Notes under the pieces: model-generated
Told to the model about the DNA's origin: nothing
Database searches by the model: none
Seen by the model: only the letters and a program-made list of their open reading frames with translations
DNA from: CAWBRT01 sp963696525
GTDB lineage: Bacteria; Acidobacteriota; Terriglobia; Terriglobales; Acidobacteriaceae
Length of the DNA: 64,000 nt
Direction of reading: 5' to 3'
Assembly: GCA_963696525.1 (NCBI GenBank)
Contig: CAVOKO010000009.1
Coordinates: 682,001-746,000, forward strand
Position numbers and translations under genes: made by a program
In this document: piece by piece, positions 46,317 through 55,403 of the stretch
Layout: each line of letters starts with the position of its first letter
Position numbering within the stretch: position 1 is the stretch's first letter

Positions 46317-48368
46317 TCAGGAAACGGTCTTAACGCCGTGATCCGGCCGCACTCCTTGGCTGGCCTGCATCAGTTCTATGGCCTTTTTCGCGATGTGTTC
46401 GGCCGCGACCTCGAACTCCTTCACCAGCTCCCAGGGAGCGCCGGAATCGCCAAAGCGGTCCTTGACCCCTATATAGCCGGCAACCACCGGGGTTTTCAGG
46501 CACTCGGGATCTTCCAGAATGAGTCCGGCGACGCGCCACGCCAGCGCGCCGATCTGGTGTTCTTCGGCGGTAACGATGACCTGAGTCTCGCGAGCCGCGC
46601 GTAATATCGCCCGGCGGTCGATTGGTTTCAAGGTGTGCACGTTCAGGATGCGCGTCTCGTAACCGAACTCCCGTTTCAAGATCCAGGCAGCGCGCATGGT
46701 CTCCGGCACCATGGGACCGCAGGCAATGATCGCCAGTTCCTCGTGTTCGTTGCGGTAATCGCTTTCCAGACAGGTTTCGAAGGCATCGATGAAGTTCGGC
46801 TGCTCGCCGCGGAAGCGTATGACATTGGCCTTGCCGAATTCGAAAGGCGTCTGGGCGGTGGTAACGACCGGCGTCGCCTCGCGGGCAAAGCGGATGTATT
46901 TCGGTCCGGTCACCCCCAGCAGCAGCTTCTGGGTGGCCTTCATCGTCTCCACCGAGTCGCAGGGAACCACGGCCATCATGTTGGGCAAGCCGCAGATGGC
47001 AAACAAATCCTCCAGCGCCTGGTGCGTGGCTCCGTCCGGACCTACCGAAACGCCGCCGTGCGCCCCGGCAACCAGCACATTGAAGTTGCCATAACAAACC
47101 GAGACGCGCAGTTGATCAAGGTTACGGGCCGCCGCGAACGTACCGTAGGTGCCCATGACCGGCAGCTTGCCTTCCTTGGCCAGTCCGGCGGCAACCGAGG
47201 TCGCCGACTGCTCGGCGATGCCCATGCTCAACCAGCGGCTGGCCCGTTCCGGATGGCCTTCGTAGAACTCGCTGATGGTGATCGACCCGGAGATGTCCAG
47301 CCCGAGGCAGACGACGCGCGGATCGCCGCCTTCGAGCGCCAGCGCCTTGCCGAAGCCTTTGCGCGTGGGTTCCATCGTGGCCTTCATGTTGGCGCCCGAG
47401 TTCCACCAGTAATCACCTCCGAAGTGCGGCATTTTCGCTTCGAGAGAGACATCGATTTCCTGCTGATAGCGCCGCATGCGCGCAAACATCTCCTCGACCG
47501 GAACCTGGCTTTCCACCCCCAGAATCCGCAGCGCCTCATCCAGCTCCTTGCGATTCGGTGCCTTGCCGTGCCAGCCGGCGACGTTCTCCATGAACGTGAC
47601 GCCTTTGCCCTTGACGGTTTCCGCCAGGATCAGCAGCGGCTTGCCCGACTTGTTTTGTTTGCCCGCCTGCAACGCATCGACGATTTGCCGCATGTCATGT
47701 CCATCGATTGGCAGCACCCGCCATCCGAAAGCCTCGTACTTCGCGGCCAGCGGTTCGACGTTCATAACCGTGTCGGTCTTCCCGTCAATCTGCAGATGGT
47801 TGTTGTCCAGAATAGCCACGAGGTTGTCGAGCTTATAGTTAGCCGCCTCCATGGCAGCCTCCCAGATTTGTCCCTCCTGCTGCTCGCCATCGCCCATAAT
47901 GCAGAAAACGTTGTAAGCGCGGCCATCGAGACGGCCGGCGAGCGCACTGCCAATGGCAACGCTCAGACCTTGCCCTAATGAGCCCGAAGAGCATTCCACG
48001 CCCGGCAGCTTCAGCCAGTGCGGATGCCCTTGCAAAGGCGAACGCAAGCGCCGCAGCAGGCCGAGATCCAGCTTATCGAAGAAGCCGGCGAAGGCCAGTC
48101 CCACATAGAGCGCTGGGGCCTTGTGTCCGGCCGACCAGAAGATGCGGTCGCGGTCAGCCCAGGAGGGATTCCTCGGGTCATGCTTGGCCGCGTGCAGATA
48201 CAGGGCGGCGGTGATGTCCATCATCGAAAGGGTTCCGCCGGAGTGTCCTGAACCCGCACAGCAGAGTCCTGTAAGGATATAGCCGCGCATGAGCGCAGCC
48301 GTTTTTTCCAGCTGTTCAACCGAATAATCCTGAATGACGCTTCCTTTGTTCGAGTCTAAGATTGGCAC
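46317..48368 (-). CDS. tkt: Transketolase
   Basis: A 683-residue thiamine-diphosphate enzyme that transfers two-carbon units in the pentose phosphate and related pathways. The start is taken as GTG at 48368 because GGAGG lies six bases before it; the frame upstream lacks homology. ThDP and substrate motifs: GHSGGTLSMMDI, GHKAPALYVGLA, CSSGSLGQGLSVAIG, IMGDGEQQEGQIWEA with LDNNHLQIDG, and in the second half MGIAEQSATSVAAGLA and AGAHGGVSVGPDGATHQALED. All domains of a full-length transketolase are in one chain. It has no obvious operon partner. Confidence 0.93.
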   Translation of the reverse strand: MPILDSNKGSVIQDYSVEQLEKTAALMRGYILTGLCCAGSGHSGGTLSMMDITAALYLHAAKHDPRNPSWADRDRIFWSAGHKAPALYVGLAFAGFFDKLDLGLLRRLRSPLQGHPHWLKLPGVECSSGSLGQGLSVAIGSALAGRLDGRAYNVFCIMGDGEQQEGQIWEAAMEAANYKLDNLVAILDNNHLQIDGKTDTVMNVEPLAAKYEAFGWRVLPIDGHDMRQIVDALQAGKQNKSGKPLLILAETVKGKGVTFMENVAGWHGKAPNRKELDEALRILGVESQVPVEEMFARMRRYQQEIDVSLEAKMPHFGGDYWWNSGANMKATMEPTRKGFGKALALEGGDPRVVCLGLDISGSITISEFYEGHPERASRWLSMGIAEQSATSVAAGLAKEGKLPVMGTYGTFAAARNLDQLRVSVCYGNFNVLVAGAHGGVSVGPDGATHQALEDLFAICGLPNMMAVVPCDSVETMKATQKLLLGVTGPKYIRFAREATPVVTTAQTPFEFGKANVIRFRGEQPNFIDAFETCLESDYRNEHEELAIIACGPMVPETMRAAWILKREFGYETRILNVHTLKPIDRRAILRAARETQVIVTAEEHQIGALAWRVAGLILEDPECLKTPVVAGYIGVKDRFGDSGAPWELVKEFEVAAEHIAKKAIELMQASQGVRPDHGVKTVS

Positions 48369-48597
48369 TTCGAACCTCCGCTGGAGCCCCCACGCAAAGG
48401 CCGGCTGCATTGCTGAATAGCCGGGAAAATGCGTTGGGGGAAAGACCCAGCCCCGCAAGAGGTTATGCCGCCGCCAACCGCCGCGCAGTGAGGGACCTCA
48501 CAGGACATGTGTGATCGTTCGCCTGCACCGCAGATCTAGCAGAATCGCTGAAAACAGAATTGCTGAAGAGTGGAGTCGGGCCAGCTAGCGGGCGGCT

Positions 48598-48659
48598 GGA
48601 TTACACATTCCGGTAGCGCCTCGCTCGTTGCTTCGGCGCGTTTTTCAGCAGCCGGCTAG
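48598..48659. repeat. Dispersed 60-bp intergenic repeat, copy 2
   Basis: Nearly identical to 10501-10560 (shared GGATTACACATTC, CCTCGCTCGTTGCTTCGGCG, CGTTTTTCA and the terminal GCTAG). The terminal CTA is also the stop codon (TAG on the minus strand) of the gene ending at 48656, so the element has inserted at, or supplies, that gene's 3' end. Confidence 0.8.
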
Positions 48660-49456
48660 TGGTTAAAACCGTTTTGCTGCATTAATTGTTGTTGCAATTG
48701 GAGTTGTTGTTGTTGCTGCTGCTGCAATTGCTGCAAATCGCGCAGCATCTGCTCAGGCGTTTTTGGCTGCCCATTCGGCTGCAGCCCGTTGGGCGGCTGT
48801 CCATTCGGCTGTCCTGGCTGTTGCTGACCCGTCACGACTGGGGGCGTCGCTGTCGGTGGCTGCCCGGTTGGGGGCTGGCCTGGCTGATTCGGCTTGGCGA
48901 CTTCGCGATCTGGGTTCTCATCGGGAGCGTCGTTGTCGTCGCTATTCGCCGCCGGGCTCGGAGCAGGAGTTGGTCGTACCACCGCTGCCGGAACAGCCGG
49001 CGATTCGCCGGAGCTTTGCCGCATGGTCAGCATGACTCGAACGACGGAACCCGGCTGCTGCTGCGAACCAAGCAGAATGTAGTCATAATGCGAGCCGTTC
49101 AGCAGCGACGCCAGGATGTCTCGTGGTCCCCCCGGCCCAAGGTTGACGTAAACTCGCTCGCTGGCAAAACCAGGAGTCTCGATGGATGCGCCCGTGGCAT
49201 TTTGCACCGCCCGCAGCACGTCGCCCAAGGTGCTGTTCTCGGCACGGATGCTGAGCAACCCATCGCGAAAAGTGACCTGCGGCTGAGTGGCCGCTGTCTG
49301 GGCGGGCAGAGAGCCGAGAATCCGGGCTGGCGACGTCTGCTGTCCCGCCGCCGATGGGGACGCCGAGGCCGGCGTGGATGGCGTTTCGCCCAGCAGAACA
49401 GGCACTAAACCTGCAAACAGAATCGAAGCGCATACGAATTTGACTTTGATTCTCAT
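48656..49456 (-). CDS. Exported protein with secretin/TonB N-terminal (STN)-like domain
   Basis: A 266-residue exported protein (signal peptide FVCASILFAGLVPVLLGE). Residues about 55-130 look like an STN domain (VTFRDGLLSIRAENSTLGDV, then LRAVQNATGASIETPGFASE), the periplasmic module found at the start of secretins and some TonB-dependent transducers. The rest is disordered: Pro/Ala/Asp-rich and then a Gln-rich tail (QQLQQQQQQQLQLQQQLMQQ) encoded by near-repeats. No secretin channel domain follows. It may bind a periplasmic partner through the STN module. The stop codon lies inside a dispersed repeat, so the Gln-rich end may have been altered by insertion. Confidence 0.6.
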   Translation of the reverse strand: MRIKVKFVCASILFAGLVPVLLGETPSTPASASPSAAGQQTSPARILGSLPAQTAATQPQVTFRDGLLSIRAENSTLGDVLRAVQNATGASIETPGFASERVYVNLGPGGPRDILASLLNGSHYDYILLGSQQQPGSVVRVMLTMRQSSGESPAVPAAVVRPTPAPSPAANSDDNDAPDENPDREVAKPNQPGQPPTGQPPTATPPVVTGQQQPGQPNGQPPNGLQPNGQPKTPEQMLRDLQQLQQQQQQQLQLQQQLMQQNGFNH

Positions 49457-49681
49457 GCTCCTGATCAGACATTTTACACCTGTACAGCTGCATCGCGTTG
49501 CCCGGATTCGATTTCGTCACCGCCTGAAACGTGTTTTTCGGGCGGCCTGCTAGACTAGGAAGTCGTATTAATTCATAGACCTTACAGGAATCCCCAGACG
49601 GCCCCATTAGAGTGCCGTCGCGAGGACAGTCCCCGGTGGGCGCCAGAGGATTGGGTGTGCCGGGGCGGAGGGCTGCAAGCG

Positions 49682-50740
49682 GTGGTAAAGACTCTGGAAT
49701 GGACCGAGGCGGGCGTGCGCTTCATCGATCAGACGAAGCTGCCAACGGAAGAGGTCTTCGTAACCTGCCGGACTTATCAGCAAGTCGCCGAAGCGATTCG
49801 GACGATGATCGTTCGCGGCGCTCCCGCGATTGGAGTGGCGGCGGCGATGGGGATAGCCCTTGGCGCGCGCGATCTCAAGGCCGCCGATATCGCGGAGTTT
49901 CGTAGCGGATTCGGGCAGATTTGCCGCGCCCTGGGCCAAACCCGTCCCACCGCAGTCAACCTGTTCTGGGCCATCCGCCGCATGCAGCGTTGTTTTGAAG
50001 GGCTGGTTGGAAACCCCATTCCGCAGGTCAAGCTGGGCTTGATCGCCGAAGCTCAACGTATGCATGAAGAAGACATCGCAGCCAATCAGGCCATGGGTCG
50101 TTTTGGCGCTGCCCTGCTGCCGGCGAGCGGCGGCGTGCTCACCCATTGCAACGCGGGCGCGCTGGCCACGGCAGGTTACGGAACCGCTCTCGGAGTGATC
50201 CGGGCTGCGGTCGAGGCCGGAAAAAAGCTACACGTTTTCGCCGACGAAACCCGTCCCTTCCTGCAAGGCGCCCGGCTGACCGCCTGGGAGCTGATGAAAG
50301 ACGGCATTCCGACCACGCTCATCTGCGACAACATGGCTGGCGTCATGATGGCGCAGGGCAGAGTCCAGGCGGCGATCGTGGGCGCCGACCGCATCGCCGC
50401 CAATGGCGACACCGCGAACAAGATTGGCACCTATACGGTCGCCATTCTCGCGCACGAGCATCACATTCCCTTCTATGTCGCAGCGCCTTTTTCAACCGTG
50501 GACATGGAGACGCCGGATGGCTCGCGCATTCCCATCGAACAGCGCGCCCCGAGCGAAGTGACTCACATCGGCGGACGCCAAATGGCGCCGGACTCGGTGC
50601 TGATCGAAAATCCGGCATTCGATGTCACGCCGGCCCGCTACATCGAGGCGATCATCACCGAACGGGGCCTTGCCCAGGCGCCTTACGTGGAATCGTTGCG
50701 CGCGCTGTCCATGGCGCCCACTGATATTAAGCAAAGGTGA
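49682..50740 (+). CDS. mtnA: Methylthioribose-1-phosphate isomerase
   Basis: A 352-residue MtnA, which isomerises 5-methylthioribose-1-phosphate to 5-methylthioribulose-1-phosphate in the methionine salvage pathway. The catalytic cysteine and aspartate are Cys156 in THCNAGALATAGYG and Asp236 in VGADRIAANGD, equivalent to Cys160 and Asp240 of the Bacillus enzyme. Other hallmarks are RGAPAIGVAAAMG and ADETRPFLQGARLTAWEL. The GTG at 49682 is chosen because GGAGGG lies nine bases upstream; the frame extends further up. No other methionine-salvage gene is in the window, so the pathway genes are dispersed or incomplete. Confidence 0.93.
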   Translation: MVKTLEWTEAGVRFIDQTKLPTEEVFVTCRTYQQVAEAIRTMIVRGAPAIGVAAAMGIALGARDLKAADIAEFRSGFGQICRALGQTRPTAVNLFWAIRRMQRCFEGLVGNPIPQVKLGLIAEAQRMHEEDIAANQAMGRFGAALLPASGGVLTHCNAGALATAGYGTALGVIRAAVEAGKKLHVFADETRPFLQGARLTAWELMKDGIPTTLICDNMAGVMMAQGRVQAAIVGADRIAANGDTANKIGTYTVAILAHEHHIPFYVAAPFSTVDMETPDGSRIPIEQRAPSEVTHIGGRQMAPDSVLIENPAFDVTPARYIEAIITERGLAQAPYVESLRALSMAPTDIKQR

Positions 50741-50840
50741 GAAAAGTGTGATGGCAGGCTTGAACCGCAGCCGCAGGCTCCGGGCGGATGCCAGCTCAAC
50801 CTTCGGTTAGCCTCCAGCACTCGCTGGCAGCGGCGGCCGG

Positions 50841-51092
50841 TTAATTCTCTTCGCTCTGCGAACGCAGGACCTCGCGGATTTCACGATTGATACGTGCCGC
50901 ATCGCGAGAAGCCGTGTCGATGAGCTCGACCCACTTCTTATTGGCGTCGTCCAGCTTGGCCTGACTCAGCAGGTAGGAAGCCTGCATGATGGTCTCGATA
51001 GAATTGCTCAAATCGTGTGCCAGGTTGCGCAGGTGCTTGCTGATGGCAAGCGGAATTAGTGGAACACTCCCCATCCCGGGCTCAGGTGTCAT
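50841..51092 (-). CDS. Orphan histidine-kinase dimerisation (HisKA-like) domain protein
   Basis: An 83-residue protein consisting only of a HisKA-like phospho-acceptor helix pair (LAHDLSNSIETIMQASYLLS, with the H-D pair, then a second helix WVELIDTASRDAARINREIR). No ATPase domain follows, so it cannot phosphorylate itself and would need another kinase or act as a decoy or phosphotransfer element. The start at 51092 is chosen for its AGAGGG site; an upstream ATG at 51212 gives 40 more residues without recognised homology. It converges on mtnA. Confidence 0.55.
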   Translation of the reverse strand: MTPEPGMGSVPLIPLAISKHLRNLAHDLSNSIETIMQASYLLSQAKLDDANKKWVELIDTASRDAARINREIREVLRSQSEEN

Positions 51093-51343
51093 TACTCCCT
51101 CTCGTAAAACTGTACTCACTGCCAGCGCGGTTTCAGAATGTTTCAGAATAAGGTCATGAACCTTCACGAGATACCTGATCCGAAACCCACCTAAGGTATA
51201 GCATAGCAGCACCTGTCGGCAAATCGGAAGCAGTCTCTTACGGCTGAGGTTGGGCTGCGTTTCTCCAACTGAATGCGATAACCATATAAGGCAATCGGCT
51301 ACTTAGCGAAAGAGCCCAATTGGTATATCCCAATCTACCAGAC

Positions 51344-51433
51344 TGTCATGGCGAGCGAAGTCGAGCCACCTTTTGTTTCTGCTACCGAAAACAAAGGGTG
51401 GCTCCACTCCGCTTCGCTCCGGTCGCCATGACA
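51344..51433. repeat. Dispersed palindromic intergenic element, basic copy
   Basis: A long imperfect hairpin: TGTCATGGCG (51344-51353) pairs with CGCCATGACA (51424-51433), and inside it GAGCCACCTTTTGTTT (51363-51378) pairs with AAACAAAGGGTGGCTC (51388-51403). The same modules occur in the expanded copy at 4931-5311, which shows that this is a mobile or amplified sequence family. The wider 51093-51704 gap holds nothing else I can support. Confidence 0.75.
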
Positions 51434-51658
51434 TTTCCTTAGGAAATTTCGATTACACCTTCTCGGGAACTACTCTAGCGCAAGAGCCCTGAATAATTCA
51501 GGCCCTATTGGGCCCTTGGTCGGCAAGGCGAACCGGCTGCTTGAAAAACAGCTTTCGTCTTATTGCGGGCACCCAGCAATGTCCCGTGGGTTCGTGGGCC
51601 ACGGATTCCGTAGCGCCTCGCTGACTCTGCCGTAGCCCGTGTAACCACCGGCGCAGGC

Positions 51659-51682
51659 AAAAAAAGCAGCCTCGCGGCTGCT
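51659..51682 (-). terminator. Rho-independent terminator of sodA
   Basis: On the minus strand AGCAGCC-GCGA-GGCTGCT (stem arms at 51676-51682 and 51665-51671) is followed by a run of seven T. It lies 22 bases after the sodA stop. Confidence 0.85.
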
Positions 51683-51704
51683 CGAATTTCCTATTGTCTT
51701 CAGG

Positions 51705-52316
51705 TTATTTTGGAGCTTTTTCGAAACGTTTGTTGACTTCGCTCCAGTTCACCACGTTCCACCACGCTTTGAGGTATTCGGCTCTCCGGTTCTGATATTT
51801 GAGGTAATACGCGTGCTCCCAAACATCGTTCCCCATGATCGGGTAGAGGCCCTGCGAGAGCGGGCTGTCCTGGTTGGGCGTGCCGATGACCTGCAAACCG
51901 CCCGGACCGCTGACCAGCCAGGCCCAACCGCTGCCAAACTGCTTAGCGCCGGCATCGTTGAACTTCTCCTGGAATGCCGCAAAGTCACCGAAAGCCTTTT
52001 TGATCGCATCGGCGATCGCGCCGGTGGGCGTCCCGCCCGCTTTCGCTCCCATAATCGTCCAGAACATCGAGTGGTTCACATGGCCGCCGCCGTGATTGCG
52101 AACCGCTGTGCGAATTGCTTCGGGAACGCTGTTGAGGTTCTTAAGAATCTCCTCGGCGCCTTTGCTCTTGAGCTCGGGAGCCTTTTCCAGGGCCGCGTTG
52201 AAATTGTCAACGTAAGCCTGGTGGTGCTTGTCATGATGCAGGTGCATGGTCTGCGCGTCGATGTACGGCTCGAGCGCCTCGTACGCGTACGGCAACGCGG
52301 GAACTTCGAAAGCCAT
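51705..52316 (-). CDS. sodA: Superoxide dismutase, Mn-type
   Basis: A 203-residue superoxide dismutase. Metal ligands are His27 (in HLHHDKHHQAY), His82 (NHSMFW), Asp164 and His168 (DVWEHAYYLKY). The second-sphere signature points to manganese: GGGHVNHSMFW before the second ligand and a glutamine from the C-terminal half in NQDSPL. Start ATG at 52316 has GGAGGAAAGA directly upstream; the longer open frame has no homology. It protects against superoxide, cytoplasmic because no signal peptide is present. A clear terminator follows. Confidence 0.93.
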   Translation of the reverse strand: MAFEVPALPYAYEALEPYIDAQTMHLHHDKHHQAYVDNFNAALEKAPELKSKGAEEILKNLNSVPEAIRTAVRNHGGGHVNHSMFWTIMGAKAGGTPTGAIADAIKKAFGDFAAFQEKFNDAGAKQFGSGWAWLVSGPGGLQVIGTPNQDSPLSQGLYPIMGNDVWEHAYYLKYQNRRAEYLKAWWNVVNWSEVNKRFEKAPK

Positions 52317-52712
52317 TCTTCTTTCCTCCAGCAAACTTCGTAACACCAAAATGGATGCGTGGGGTTCTACTCTGGTCACAAATAGTTTGTTCAGCGAGCG
52401 AGAGCCCCCTGTGCCCCAATCAACGCGGCCCTTTCCACCGGGCTGCGCGGCGTGTTCCTGACTGGGCGGTCGCGAATACTGGAAACACCCTGCATCCAGA
52501 TGCAAGTCACGTGGCCCGGGTGCGCCCGTCCACTCCAATAACGGCAAACGCGGCCGTCGCCGGGGACGCCTGGGCGAATATCTCCGTTAACAACTTGGCC
52601 GTTATGTCGAAGCTCCCCGTAACAATTTGGTTTCTCTTTCGAAGCACGATCTTGCTCCCGCAAGGCACGCCAAGTATGCTCAACTCCTGAGCTGCTGAAA
52701 GGACCTGGTGTT
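52317..52712. other. Intergenic region between divergent sodA and small exported-protein gene
   Basis: About 400 bases with no supportable gene. It must hold the sodA promoter and that of the downstream plus-strand gene. I see no clear -35/-10 pair and no Fur-like palindrome here, so sodA is not obviously under the same control as feoAB. Confidence 0.45.
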
Positions 52713-53123
52713 ATGTGGCGTTGCCTGCTTGTCGTCGCCGTGCTGTTCGCCTTGCCAACGCTCGCCTGGTGCGAAAACGCTGAAACGGCCGATCCCGATC
52801 TCGTCATTCACCGGGCATTGTTCCAGATCTCGAAGGGCGCCTACAACGCGGAAAATGAAAAACAGGTACGCCGGCTCGGAGATGCCGCAGCGGTAGCTTT
52901 CACCAAAGAGATTGGCAACCGGGAGATGACCTGGACCGACATCGAGAACTTTTTGTTCCTGGTCCACGAGGCCTTTGCCGCGCCGTACACCATCCAGAAC
53001 CAGCGTGATCGCAAGCCAAACACCAGCTTGTTCGTGCTCCGGACCTTGAATCGCTTGCCCTTGTCAGACGAACTCAAGCGATCCATCACGGATACCAGGG
53101 TTTTCCTGGAGGCACGGCAGTAG
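52713..53123 (+). CDS. Small exported protein of unknown function
   Basis: A 136-residue protein with a signal peptide (MWRCLLVVAVLFALPTLAWC, cleaved near ENAE). The mature part is mostly polar alpha-helix: HRALFQISKGAYNAENEKQVRRLG, a TWTDIENFLFLVHEAFA stretch, and a charged C-terminus (SDELKRSITDTRVFLEARQ). No family recognised; it may be a lipoprotein if the Cys in the signal region is the modified one. It is convergent with the DinB gene. Confidence 0.5.
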   Translation: MWRCLLVVAVLFALPTLAWCENAETADPDLVIHRALFQISKGAYNAENEKQVRRLGDAAAVAFTKEIGNREMTWTDIENFLFLVHEAFAAPYTIQNQRDRKPNTSLFVLRTLNRLPLSDELKRSITDTRVFLEARQ

Positions 53124-53217
53124 ATCGCACATCCATGTCGCGAAAGCGATATCCCGAAACGCCCGGCTCTGCTACGTCTCTGTGCCGAAACGCTCGAGCG
53201 CCAGCCGCCTCCAGAGG

Positions 53218-53736
53218 TCACGCGCCGGGAGCGACTTTCTTCGAGCGGCACAGCTCTCCCAAACCCTGCTTGGTCAAGAGCTTCGTCGCATACATAATCT
53301 GCCCTGCGTGCATCGCGAAATGCTCCACTACGGTGTAGATATTTTCCAGTATGGAGCGGTCGTATCCCGGCCGCGGAGTAGGCTCCGTGACCTGTCCGGG
53401 AGAACATTGCCGCAGCACGGCAACCGCTTCCGAGATGGTGGTGCTGAGTTGCCGTCGCAGCTCTTCGGGTGAGCCGTTCAGGCGCAGGTCGAATTCGCCG
53501 TCACGGTTCCGCGTATCGCGGCCGCCCTTGCCGAGCGCCAACGTAATCCTCTGATGAACGTTCGCGCAGAGATGAACGACGAGATTGCCAATGGCATTCT
53601 GCGCTTCCCCGCCCCGCCACCAAAGCTGTTCGACGGTCAAGCGACTGAGACATTCGTCAATCCATGAGGCAAGCGCATCGAGCCGTGAAGCGGAATATCT
53701 AAGGAAGAGTTCGGCTGCTTGGTTGTTCATGGACAA
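53218..53736 (-). CDS. DinB/DUF1572 family protein
   Basis: A 172-residue four-helix-bundle protein of the DinB superfamily. Visible features are YSASRLDALASWIDECLSRL, the His in LVVHLCANVHQRI and the C-terminal metal-binding segment VVEHFAMHAGQIMYATKLLT, which matches the HxxxH pattern of this family. Members bind a metal and some act as thiol-dependent transferases (mycothiol or bacillithiol); the substrate here is unknown. It lies just upstream of the scoAB pair but with a 20-base gap and no obvious link. The start could be the ATG at 53736 or two codons later. Confidence 0.75.
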   Translation of the reverse strand: MSMNNQAAELFLRYSASRLDALASWIDECLSRLTVEQLWWRGGEAQNAIGNLVVHLCANVHQRITLALGKGGRDTRNRDGEFDLRLNGSPEELRRQLSTTISEAVAVLRQCSPGQVTEPTPRPGYDRSILENIYTVVEHFAMHAGQIMYATKLLTKQGLGELCRSKKVAPGA

Positions 53737-53756
53737 AGTCTAGCAGGCTGATGGGG

Positions 53757-54470
53757 CTATGCGGCTCTCTCTTCTCCACCCACAAAAACTTCCATCTCTT
53801 TCAAGCTTGGACTGATAATCAGCTCCGGCTCGGTTGCCGCCTGCACCTCTTCGGGCTGCAATCCCGGCGCGATCTCTTCCAGCACGAGTCCTTGCCCGCG
53901 CACCACCTTGATGTAGCCCATCTCGGTCACGATGGTGTCGACGACGCCGAGGCCGGTGATTGGAAGTCCGCAGTGTTTCAGAATCTTCGGGCGGCCATCC
54001 TTCGCCGTGTGCTCCATGGCGACGATCACGCGTCTGGCGCCAGCGACCAGGTCCATGGCCCCGCCCATGCCTTTTACCATCTTGCCCGGAATCATCCAGT
54101 TCGCCAGGTTGCCTTCTTCATCCACCTCCATGGCGCCGAGCACGCTCAGGTCGACGTGGCCGCCGCGGATCATGGCAAACGATTCGGCGCTGGAAAAGTA
54201 AGCGGTCCCCGGGATTTCTGTGACCGTCTCCTTGCCCGCATTGATCAGGTCGGCGTCTTCCGTACCCGCAAGCGGATAGGGTCCTATGCCCAGCATCCCA
54301 TTCTCGCTTTGCAGAACGACATCCATCCCCGGCGGCACATGGTTGGCGACCAGCGTCGGCATGCCGATGCCGAGGTTTACATAGAAGCCGTCGCGCAACT
54401 CTCGGGCGATGCGCCGCACGATGAATTCCCGCTTGATTGCATCCTGTTCCTTGCCGGATTTCGTGGCCAT
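53757..54470 (-). CDS. scoB: 3-oxoacid CoA-transferase, subunit B
   Basis: A 237-residue subunit of succinyl-CoA:3-ketoacid CoA-transferase. The catalytic glutamate is in LQSENGMLGIGPYP (the family ENG motif), after MPTLVANHVPPGMDV. Later motifs GGHVDLSVLGAMEVDEEGNLANW and GKMVKGMGGAMDLVAGARRV are typical. It forms a heteromer with the subunit A gene 45 bases upstream on the same strand. The enzyme exchanges CoA between succinyl-CoA and acetoacetate or a related 3-oxoacid in ketone-body or branched-chain catabolism. Confidence 0.92.
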   Translation of the reverse strand: MATKSGKEQDAIKREFIVRRIARELRDGFYVNLGIGMPTLVANHVPPGMDVVLQSENGMLGIGPYPLAGTEDADLINAGKETVTEIPGTAYFSSAESFAMIRGGHVDLSVLGAMEVDEEGNLANWMIPGKMVKGMGGAMDLVAGARRVIVAMEHTAKDGRPKILKHCGLPITGLGVVDTIVTEMGYIKVVRGQGLVLEEIAPGLQPEEVQAATEPELIISPSLKEMEVFVGGEERAA

Positions 54471-54515
54471 ACTTGTCCTCGCGTTGAAACTTTTTTCCGG
54501 ATGGTGCCTGGAAAC

Positions 54516-55217
54516 TCAGGCAGCTGTTTTTCTCACCGTCCTGCGCTCGATCCGCTTTTCCTCTCCAACCGCCTCGAAGATGCGCCGCACATAAACGCTG
54601 GGAGTGTGGATCTGCTCCGCCGGAATTTCGCCGGGCTCGACCAGCTCTTCCACTTCGGCAATGGTGACTCTGCCGGCGGCCGCGATCATCGGGTTGAAGT
54701 TCTGCGCCGTTTTGCGATAGACAAGGTTCCCCCAGCGGTCGCCTTTCCAGGCCTTCACCAGGGAGAAATCGGCTTTCAGCCAGCGCTCCATCACGTAGGT
54801 CCGGCCCTCGAACTCATGGGTTTCCTTGCCCTCGGCAACCACGGTTCCAACCCCCGTTGGGGTATAAAAGGCGGGAATCCCGGCGCCTCCGGCGCGAATA
54901 CGCTCGGCGAGCGTGCCTTGCGGAATCAACTCCAACTCAAGTCTGCCGGCCAACACCATCTCTTCGAAAAGCCGGTTCTCGCCCACGTAGCTGCCCTTAT
55001 GACTGCGAATCTGCCGATTCTGAAGCAGCAGTCCGAGTCCGAAGTCATCCACCCCCATGTTGTTGCTGATGGTGTTGAGATTCCTGACGCCTTTCTCCAC
55101 CAAAGCGGCGATCAGGTTTTCGGGGATTCCGCACAAACCGAAGCCCCCAATCATCAACGTGGCGCCATCCTCTATGTCGAAGATCGCGTCTTTGGCATTG
55201 GCGAACACCTTATCCAT
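54516..55217 (-). CDS. scoA: 3-oxoacid CoA-transferase, subunit A
   Basis: A 233-residue alpha subunit. Motifs: MIGGFGLCGIPENLIAAL near the N-terminus, RSHKGSYVGENRLFEEMVLA, LELELIPQGTLAERIRAGGAGI, PAFYTPTGVGTVVAEGKE and KAWKGDRWGNLVYRKTAQNF. It pairs with scoB just downstream, so the two form an operon. This route is separate from the one-chain CoA-transferase at 3369-4880, giving the organism two CoA-transferase activities. Confidence 0.92.
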   Translation of the reverse strand: MDKVFANAKDAIFDIEDGATLMIGGFGLCGIPENLIAALVEKGVRNLNTISNNMGVDDFGLGLLLQNRQIRSHKGSYVGENRLFEEMVLAGRLELELIPQGTLAERIRAGGAGIPAFYTPTGVGTVVAEGKETHEFEGRTYVMERWLKADFSLVKAWKGDRWGNLVYRKTAQNFNPMIAAAGRVTIAEVEELVEPGEIPAEQIHTPSVYVRRIFEAVGEEKRIERRTVRKTAA

Positions 55218-55403
55218 GTTTGACCCCAGGCAGGCAGCTTTAACCGCAGCAAGAATCTCTACATGAACTTAGAGGCAGCCGGAACTCCGGCCGATGCCTG
55301 TGCTGCGCAAATTCCCTGCGGTAGATATTCCCTTATTGGTGTTGTCCAAGATTTGCTGAGATCTAGACTTCGGTGGTGACGCGCCCAAGGAAAGCGTTCC
55401 CGA

